Source: Anniella stebbinsi (Eukaryota > Chordata > Lepidosauria > Squamata > Anniellidae). From it: 64,000 bases of DNA. The notes under the pieces were generated by a model that saw only the letters and a program-made list of their open reading frames with translations, did not search any database and was not told the DNA's origin. Shown here piece after piece: positions 60,201-64,000 of this stretch. How positions within the stretch are numbered: the stretch's first letter is position 1; every line of letters starts with the position of its first letter. The stretch is from contig JARDYH010000004.1 in NCBI GenBank assembly GCA_029215795.1, positions 204,890,017 through 204,954,016 on the forward strand. The letters run 5' to 3'. A program made the position numbers and the translations under genes.

Positions 60201-63200
60201 GGAAAGCACTTGCCCATAGGAAATCATTGGAAAGCACTTTCCCATTGAGAAATACAGTTATGCCTCCCACTTTTTTATTTTTGAAGATACAAACAGGAAA
60301 CTTGGGCACATTGTAGACTGGTTAGGGATAGTTATCTGTGAGAAATTTCAGAAAGATTAGTGCATGCGTTTTGTGACAGGCTACGAATTTTTTAGATTAA
60401 AAGTTATAAACGTTTTTCCACAGAGGCTGGGGCTGTCAATTGCACCCTCCCGCCTCCCCGGAAGAAGAAGGAAACACTTTCTCTCATCTCTTTGATCGTT
60501 GCACGCTTGGCTGCAACTGAGCTAGTATCCATTACAAAAGGAGAAACAAAGTAGCACTTGGCTCGTGTCTGCTTTGATACTTTCACTCAAGCAGAACGGC
60601 TGAGCCTAGGATCACTCTCTCTCTCGCTAGGATCGTTACAGGAGAAATTTTCTACAGTCTTCAAAGTGGTGTGTGCAGACATCTTGCCACCACATGCCTG
60701 GACCTATCATTCTGAAATGTTACACACATATCAAGTGAAGTGTTCCCTGTAATGTGCCCATGTTTCCTGTTTGTATCTTTAAAAATAAAAAAATGGGAGG
60801 CGTAAATGTATTTACCCCACTACTACCCATTTTTCTAAAATTAATTGCCATACAAGGCAAGCACCTACGTTTTTGAAATTTTACACACATAGGTCCCAAG
60901 GTACCACCTACAATGTGGCAAAGTTTCATGTATGCAACTTTAAAAATGACAAAGTTATAGGCATTCCTGGGTATTTATTAAAAAATTAATTGCCACAAAA
61001 CGCATGCACCAATCTTTCTGAAATTTCTCACAGATAACTATCCCTAACCAGTCTACAATGTGCCCAAGTTTCCTGTTTGTATCTTCAAAAATAAAAAAGT
61101 GGGAGGCATAACTGTATTTCTCAATGGGAAAGTGCTTTCCAATGATTTCCTATGGGCAAGTGCTTTCCAATGATTTCCTATGGGCAAGTACTGTCCAATG
61201 ATTCCCTATGGAAAAGTACTGTCCAATGAATCCCTATGGGCAAGTGCTGTCCAATGAATCCCTCATTGTTTCAAAAATTAATTGCCACACAATACAAGCA
61301 CCTACGTTTCTGAAATTTCACACACATAGGTCCCAAGGTACCGCCTACAATGTGGCAAAGTTTCATGTGTGTAACTTTACAAATGACAAAGTTATAGGCA
61401 TTCCTGGGTATTTATTAAAAAATTAATTGCCACACAAGGCAAGCACCTATGTTTCTGAAATTTCACACACATAGGTCCCAAGGTACCACCTACAATGTGG
61501 CAAAGTTTCATGTGTGTAACTTTAAAAATGACAAAGTTATAGGTGTTTCTTTCCTCATTGTTTCAAAAATTAATTGCCACACAAGGAAAGCTCCAATGTT
61601 TCTGAAATTTCACACACATATCAAGGCAAGTGGTACTTGTAATGTGCCCAAGTTTCCTGTTTGTATCTTCAAAAATAAAAAAATGGGAGGCGTAAATGTA
61701 TTTACCCCACTACTACCCATTTTTCTAAAAATTAATTGGCACACAAGACAAGCACCTACATTTCTGAAATTTCACACACATAGGTCCCAAGGTACCACCT
61801 ACAATGTGGCAAAGTTTCATGTGTGTAACTTTAAAAATGACAAAGTTATAGGCATTCCTGGGTATTTATTAAAAATTAATTGCCACAAAACGCATGCACC
61901 AATCTTTCTGAAATTTCTCACATATAACTGTCCCTGACCAGTGTATAATGTGCCCAAGTTTCATCCTTCTATCTTTAAAAATGAAAAAGTTATAGGCGTT
62001 TTTGTAAAACAATACTTGGCTATGGGAAAAAGCATTCAAAATGGCGTCCGATCCGGATCGGACCTCGTCGGATTGGATCGGATCGGAGGTTGATCGGATC
62101 GGATCGGATTTTCCCAATTTTGGGGCGGATCGGATTCGGATCGTGGATCGGATCCGATCCGATGCACACCCCTAGTGCCAAAGCCTGAACAAGCTGGGCA
62201 CATGTAACCTGTGGTGAGCTGCAGTGCAGATGAGGGTTTTTGTTGTTGTCGTTAGATCTTTCCTGATCATTATCTTCTGAACAACCATCAGAAGCCAGGG
62301 CAAGCACAATTCACATGTGGCAGGACATAGCCAGACAGCCATACTTGTCTATTAAATGGAGAGGTATGGGAGGCCCTTTTTTAAAAAAAAACACATACAT
62401 CACATTATGTAGTTTTACTGAAGCCTGTTTCTGGGCTTCTTTTCACTTTGCAAGTGCTGAAGTTTAATTACTCCAAAACTTCTACCATTTGTAGAAGTAG
62501 GTTATTGTGCCATACTGTGCTTATTTAGTTCTTTGTGGCTAAAGGGTAAAACTTTGGTTTTGCCTTGCCTGGGTAATTTAAAGATACCAGCATCTGTGTG
62601 CTTTCTATTCATTATTTTTTTTCAATAAAAAATATCAAAGCGATAGTTTCTATGGAGTTACCTTCTAATTATGTCAAGAACATGAAATTTATTCCCTTCC
62701 CGTTGTTCTTGCTGGTCTGTACCCAGCAAGGATCAGCTGTAACTAATGTGAGAATTGTTTCTGTTTTCTTTTAGTCTTCAGCAACCATTTCTGGTAACTC
62801 TACCAGTGCCAGCATTTCCTCCTCCTCCTCCTCAACCAGCGGCCTTACCGGGTGGGCAGCATTTGCAGCAAAAACATCATCTGCAGGTCCGTCAACAGCC
62901 AAGATGGGATCCACAACCCAGAGCACCAGTGGCAAGCCTGCCACTGCCTCCAGTAATCAGAAACCTGTGGGTTTGTCAGGATTGGCAACAGCTAAAGCAG
63001 GGCTAGGGTCAAAAATAGCATCTCCCAACAGTAGCACAAGCCCTGTTCAGCTGAAGCCCCTGCCACCTCTGACGTTGGGGAAAACAGGTCTTTCTCGTTC
63101 GGTTAGCAGCGACAACGTCAGCAAAGTAGGACTGCCGAGTCCAAACAGCTCCGCTCTAGGCAGCAGCCCGTCTGCCGGTGGAAATGGAAGTGGTGGGACA

Positions 63201-63359
63201 GCAGGCAGCAGTGGGAGCAGCACCAGTAAATCAAGTGCAGAATCTGGCAATCAGTCCCCCTCTTTAAAAGGTCCTACTTCTCAAGAATCACAACTCAATG
63301 CTATGAAAAGGCTACAGATGGTCAAGAAGAAAGCTGCTCAAAAGAAATTAAAGAAGTAA
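43516..63359 (+). CDS. INTS12: Integrator complex subunit 12 (six coding exons)
   Basis: Joined coding exons are 43516-43671, 46816-46968, 48958-49145, 52572-52731, 55448-55600 and 62775-63359. Together they give 464 codons plus TAA, close to the roughly 460 residues usual for vertebrate INTS12. All introns are GT-AG and all phases agree. Visible parts: a conserved N-terminal segment starting [20 protein letters not shown], a Lys/Glu-rich linker, a PHD finger at about residues 162-212 (C162, C165, C179, C182, H187, C190, C209, C212), a Ser/Thr-rich tail, and a basic C-terminus ending [10 protein letters not shown]. Known for the family: INTS12 is a nuclear subunit of Integrator, which processes snRNA 3' ends and attenuates RNA polymerase II, and its short N-terminal segment is reported to bind INTS1. 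The gene runs divergently from GSTCD. Identity is very secure; exact exon ends are read by eye. Confidence 0.97.
44969..44998 (+). repeat. (TA)n microsatellite
   Basis: About fifteen TA units after GAATAAATAA, possibly the tail of a decayed LINE. Confidence 0.9.
45021..45457. mobile_element. Harbinger-like MITE, first of a cluster
   Basis: Ends GGCTTAGTTCAGATGACAC and GTTGTCCGAACTGAGCC with an ACT duplication (45018-45020 and 45458-45460). The interior includes CT-rich tracts and inverted AACAACTGA motifs. INTS12 intron 1 of the coding region. Confidence 0.83.
45485..46484. mobile_element. Larger MITE containing a nested relative
   Basis: Ends GGCTGTGTTCAGACAACAC and GTTGTCTGAACACAGCC with a CAG duplication (45482-45484 and 46485-46487). 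Inside, about 45662-46176 is another copy with GGCTCAATTCAGACGACAC and CCGAATTGAGCC ends, lacking a clear duplication. Confidence 0.8.
45662..46176. mobile_element. MITE nested in the previous element
   Basis: Terminal repeats match the family. The flanking triplets GAT and AGT differ. A second right-end-like sequence (CCGAACACACCCAGCC) lies at 46131-46147, which suggests another nested or rearranged copy. Confidence 0.65.
46816..46968 (+). CDS. INTS12: INTS12 coding exon 2 (residues 53-103)
   Basis: The acceptor is TTTATTCAG ending 46815 and the donor is GTAAGT at 46969. Both boundaries are phase 0, giving 51 codons. The product is a polar, Lys-rich linker containing the motif [14 protein letters not shown] and the stretch [12 protein letters not shown]. 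No folded domain is expected here. Confidence 0.95.
48001..48110. repeat. Short palindromic MITE
   Basis: CTGTTCAGGCAACATGCTAA at the left pairs with GCATGTTGTCTGAACAG at the right. The interior has paired TTAAGC and GCTTAG motifs. It resembles the GTTCAGACAACA ends of the larger MITEs. INTS12 intron 2. Confidence 0.65.
48239..48450 (+). repeat. (ATA)n microsatellite and L2-type tail
   Basis: An (ATA)n run of about 50 bases (48239-48289) precedes an L2-like tail (CACCGCAATCCAGAGGGAGA, then AATAAATAAATA) and a (TTA)n run at 48422-48448. INTS12 intron 2. Confidence 0.8.
48909..48966 (+). repeat. INTS12: Short direct duplication containing the exon 3 splice acceptor
   Basis: A stretch of about 21 bases (core TTTAATAGATAAAGTT) occurs at about 48909-48930 and again at about 48942-48965, one base longer in the T run. 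Both copies carry an acceptor-like TTTAATAG. Using the upstream AG (ending 48923) would add 34 bases, shift the frame and reach a stop within 18 codons, so the downstream copy must be the productive site. Confidence 0.85.
48958..49145 (+). CDS. INTS12: INTS12 coding exon 3 (residues 104-165 and part of 166)
   Basis: The acceptor is TTTTAATAG ending 48957 and the donor is GTGAGT at 49146. The exon has 188 bases, so it ends in phase 2 inside an Arg codon. It encodes an acidic and Ser-rich stretch ([19 protein letters not shown]) and then the first Cys pair of the PHD finger (C162, C165). An imperfect copy of the acceptor lies 34 bases upstream, ending 48923. Confidence 0.95.
49682..50384. mobile_element. 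Harbinger-like MITE copy with inverted L2 tail
   Basis: Ends GGCTCAGTTGAGAGAACAC and CCTGACCTGAGCC, flanked by TAT on both sides (49679-49681 and 50385-50387). It shares the interior with 1007-1673 (GTGGAGTTTTTACATCACTG, CAAGAGCAGTGGAGCG). A minus-strand L2 tail interrupts it at about 50020-50165. It lies in INTS12 intron 3. Confidence 0.82.
50015..50165 (-). repeat. L2-type LINE 3' tail
   Basis: The minus strand has a CCGCCTTGATCCAGAGAGAA-like tail followed by (ATT)n. It is inserted in the MITE at 49682-50384. Confidence 0.65.
50388..52571 (+). other. INTS12: INTS12 intron 3, 3' part
   Basis: Mostly unique AT-rich sequence. It includes a CCCTCCAGATG-family palindrome (52105-52220) and dispersed-repeat fragments near 50935-51000. 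No other gene is seen. Confidence 0.5.
52572..52731 (+). CDS. INTS12: INTS12 coding exon 4, PHD finger core (residues 166-219)
   Basis: The acceptor is GCTTTTCAG ending 52571 and the donor is GTAAGA at 52732. Joined to the two bases left from exon 3, it gives 54 codons. It carries the remaining zinc ligands C179, C182, H187, C190, C209 and C212, with the conserved Trp at 207 two residues before C209. All C4HC3 positions are intact, so the finger should fold. Confidence 0.97.
53470..54330. repeat. Older palindromic repeat interrupted by the hAT MITE
   Basis: The left part has AGCAAATGAGAATT, AACCAGGAAACCTCTCC and CTGGTTTGTTTAG. The right part carries inverted matches (TTTCCTGGTTTGTTTAGCTG, CATGACAATTCTGATT). 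The two halves pair once the 416-bp MITE is removed. Confidence 0.5.
53763..54178. mobile_element. hAT-like MITE with 8-bp target duplication
   Basis: The ends are TAGGGTGACCATA on the left and GGTCACCCTA on the right. An exact AATAAGCC duplication flanks it (53755-53762 and 54179-54186). The 416-bp interior is partly palindromic (AAAGCACATCATTCCCTCCC and its counterpart) and has no ORF of note. It is inserted in an older palindromic repeat (about 53470-54330) within INTS12 intron 4. Confidence 0.88.
54501..55036. mobile_element. TA-flanked MITE with perfect 29-bp terminal inverted repeats
   Basis: The first 29 bases, starting TACCGTATTTTCCGGCGTAT, are an exact reverse complement of the last 29. 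A TA dinucleotide ends each side, as expected for mariner-type insertion. The interior is GC-rich, with a C run (54598-54615) and an inverted pair around CTGGAGCAGGCCG. Elements with this TATAAGACGAC end are widespread in vertebrates; the superfamily is inferred from the TA. It lies in INTS12 intron 4. Confidence 0.85.
55448..55600 (+). CDS. INTS12: INTS12 coding exon 5 (residues 220-270)
   Basis: The acceptor is CTTACACAG ending 55447 and the donor is GTGCTG at 55601. It has 51 codons and both phases are 0. It encodes a Lys/Pro/Gln-rich linker ([18 protein letters not shown]) and then the conserved stretch [10 protein letters not shown]. The donor departs from consensus after GT, but the frame and the family alignment fix it. 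Confidence 0.94.
55601..57410 (+). other. INTS12: INTS12 intron 5, 5' part with LTR-like and MITE pieces
   Basis: A MITE-like GGGTTCACACAACACGG begins near 56109, with an apparent partner TTGTGTGAGCTCAGCC near 56741. Between them, about 56130-56690, is a block with TATATAAGAGACAATAAAAC that resembles an LTR promoter/poly(A) region. A second loose palindrome (56845-56955) follows. Assignments are tentative. Confidence 0.4.
57411..57418 (+). repeat. Left 8-bp target site duplication (GTGCCAAA)
   Basis: Identical to 62175-62182 immediately outside the opposite terminus of the foldback element. Confidence 0.9.
57600..60377. repeat. Three 891-bp tandem units (left arm of the foldback element)
   Basis: The units start near 57600, 58490 and 59381, plus about 110 bp of a fourth. 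Units 2 and 3 give identical translations over 143- and 72-codon stretches, so they look freshly duplicated; unit 1 has several differences. Each unit is itself made of diverged subrepeats of about 120-140 bp (CCTATAACTTTGTCATTTTT, GAAATTTCAGAAA, TGTGGCAATTAATTTTT) and one run of five 28-bp subrepeats around TCATTGGA(C/A)AG and CCCATAGG (for example 58325-58465). Confidence 0.92.
60378..60715. other. Unique spacer at the centre of the foldback element
   Basis: This 340-bp stretch is unlike either arm and has higher GC. It contains CCTCCCGCCTCCCCGGAAG, a CTCTCTCTC run near 60615, and no recognisable coding sequence. It may be the loop of the foldback, or captured or residual internal sequence of an autonomous parent. 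Confidence 0.6.
60716..62045. repeat. Right inverted arm of the foldback element
   Basis: The reverse complement of about one and a half of the left-arm units. For example AAATGGGAGGCGTAAATG recurs at about 60790 and 61682, some 890 bp apart, and the five 28-bp subrepeats appear inverted at 61120-61265. It ends with the segment complementary to 57541-57720. Confidence 0.9.
62175..62182 (+). repeat. Right 8-bp target site duplication (GTGCCAAA)
   Basis: Identical to 57411-57418, completing the hAT-type signature. Confidence 0.9.
62775..63359 (+). CDS. INTS12: INTS12 coding exon 6, Ser-rich tail and stop (residues 271-464)
   Basis: The acceptor is TTTTCTTTTAG ending 62774. There are 194 codons and TAA at 63357-63359. 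The tail is rich in Ser, Thr, Gly and Asn, with a run of Ser codons near 62815-62835. Conserved blocks are [13 protein letters not shown], the Pro-rich [19 protein letters not shown], and the C-terminal [20 protein letters not shown]. It is expected to be largely disordered. Confidence 0.96.
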   Translation, partial: SSATISGNSTSASISSSSSSTSGLTGWAAFAAKTSSAGPSTAKMGSTTQSTSGKPATASSNQKPVGLSGLATAKAGLGSKIASPNSSTSPVQLKPLPPLTLGKTGLSRSVSSDNVSKVGLPSPNSSALGSSPSAGGNGSGGTAGSSGSSTSKSSAESGNQSPSLKGPTSQESQLNAMKRLQMVKKKAAQKKLKK

Positions 63360-63478
63360 TAGAACCGACCTGAAGTAATAGATCTAAGGAACATTTTTGT
63401 CTTCAAAGCACCAACATGTCTTTAAATTCTAGCCGCAGTTGAACAAAAAGTAATAAAGTTCTATTATTAGCTTACAAA
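63360..63478 (+). terminator. INTS12: INTS12 3' UTR with poly(A) signal
   Basis: A canonical AATAAA lies at 63452-63457, about 95 bases after the stop. It is followed by a T/GT-rich stretch (63480-63500) suitable for a downstream element. Cleavage is expected near 63470-63478, giving a very short 3' UTR. Other poly(A) sites beyond the window cannot be excluded. Confidence 0.75.
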
Positions 63479-64000
63479 CGGATGTCTTTCTTTGGTGATG
63501 GCAGCTGCGAGTTAAGCCTGAACAGTGTGTCTTGTGTTGGGTTTTCTGATAATACGATATGCCCAACATAGTTTAGGCTTACTGGATTGTATCCAGTTGT
63601 GTAATTCCACTAGTGCAAAGCTTGTACCACTTCGGAAATCCCATTTTCATCCTTGTGGAAGCTAGTGTCGAATCCAGTACTTTGATTCCGCTTGCACAAG
63701 TGCTTTTACAACAATACTTGTTCTGCTGACATTGTACCAGCAGAATGCACAACCATTAACAAAACAATGCCATCTCTTGTACTTTCCCCACTAGCATTAA
63801 GTGGATACAAGTAATTGAAGCCTAAACAAGAGATGGCATGAATCTACTAATTTGGGAAAAGGGGACAAATTTGATAACTAATTACTTTTTTTATTGACTT
63901 AAAACTATTTCTCCTTATAAAACTATGACTTTCCACAAGCAGTTTTCATGTAGGAGGGAAGGGACTGTCATTGCCATAACTGTGAACTGAGTATGGCTAT
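63479..64000. other. Intergenic sequence after INTS12
   Basis: No gene is seen. A loose inverted pair (TGCCATCTCTTGT at 63768 and ACAAGAGATGGCA at 63826) and TTGTATCCA/TGGATACAA suggest a decayed palindromic repeat. Confidence 0.5.

Larger units (their letters stand above)
57419..62174. mobile_element. Foldback hAT-like non-autonomous element, 4756 bp
   Basis: The termini are TAGGGATGTGCA on the left and, as reverse complement, TAGGGGTGTGCA on the right. They are flanked by an exact 8-bp duplication GTGCCAAA (57411-57418 and 62175-62182), the hAT hallmark. Subterminal blocks of about 100 bp (57439-57540 and 62046-62162) consist of overlapping GGATC/GATCGGAT motifs. Inside are long inverted arms built from tandem units: a left arm to about 60377 and a right arm from about 60716, separated by a 340-bp unique spacer. 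No transposase is present. It sits in INTS12 intron 5. Confidence 0.9.

Noticed and set aside
57707..61937. Repeated 143-, 72- and 162-codon ORFs rich in KFHTHRSQ and [11 protein letters not shown] motifs
   Set aside because: They follow the tandem arms of the foldback element, occur on opposite strands in opposite arms, and show no start, domain or codon constraint.

Overview
This is vertebrate nuclear DNA, most likely from a squamate reptile. The genes have long introns with GT-AG sites. The repeats are L2 and CR1 LINE fragments, a DIRS-type retrotransposon, hAT and Harbinger-like MITEs and many palindromic short repeats. The class is inferred from this repeat mix and from gene order; I cannot fix the species.

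Only two protein genes are supported. They are INTS12 (Integrator subunit 12, plus strand), whose coding sequence is complete in six exons (43516-63359, 464 codons plus stop), and GSTCD (minus strand), of which only the first three coding exons are recognised (35178 down to 24989, 373 codons). They are divergent and share a GC-rich presumed bidirectional promoter near 40.0-40.5 kb, the same head-to-head arrangement as in other vertebrates. The GSTCD methyltransferase-like half was not found and probably lies left of the window.

Layout: 1-25 kb is GSTCD intron or downstream sequence with LINE and MITE fragments, including a 1.9-kb inverted repeat (6030-7895). 25-35 kb holds GSTCD exons separated by a structurally complete but coding-dead DIRS-like element (26339-32304). 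Its order on the minus strand is inverted terminal repeat, tandem-repeat-rich gag-like region, reverse transcriptase remnant, tyrosine recombinase remnant, internal complementary region, inverted terminal repeat. 35-40 kb is GSTCD intron 1 with nested MITEs, two of them carrying telomere-like CCCTAA runs. 40-43.5 kb is the promoter and INTS12 intron 1. 43.5-63.4 kb is INTS12, whose introns hold a nested MITE cluster (45.0-46.5 kb), a hAT MITE and a TA-flanked MITE (53.8-55.0 kb), and a 4.76-kb foldback hAT-like element (57419-62174) with an exact 8-bp target duplication.

The most notable observations are: the DIRS circle-junction region beside 120-bp terminal repeats identical at every base although the reverse transcriptase is broken; the foldback hAT with 891-bp tandem units and GGATC-rich ends; a duplicated splice acceptor at INTS12 coding exon 3; and a short upstream ORF overlapping the INTS12 start codon. 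I found no tRNA, rRNA or CRISPR.
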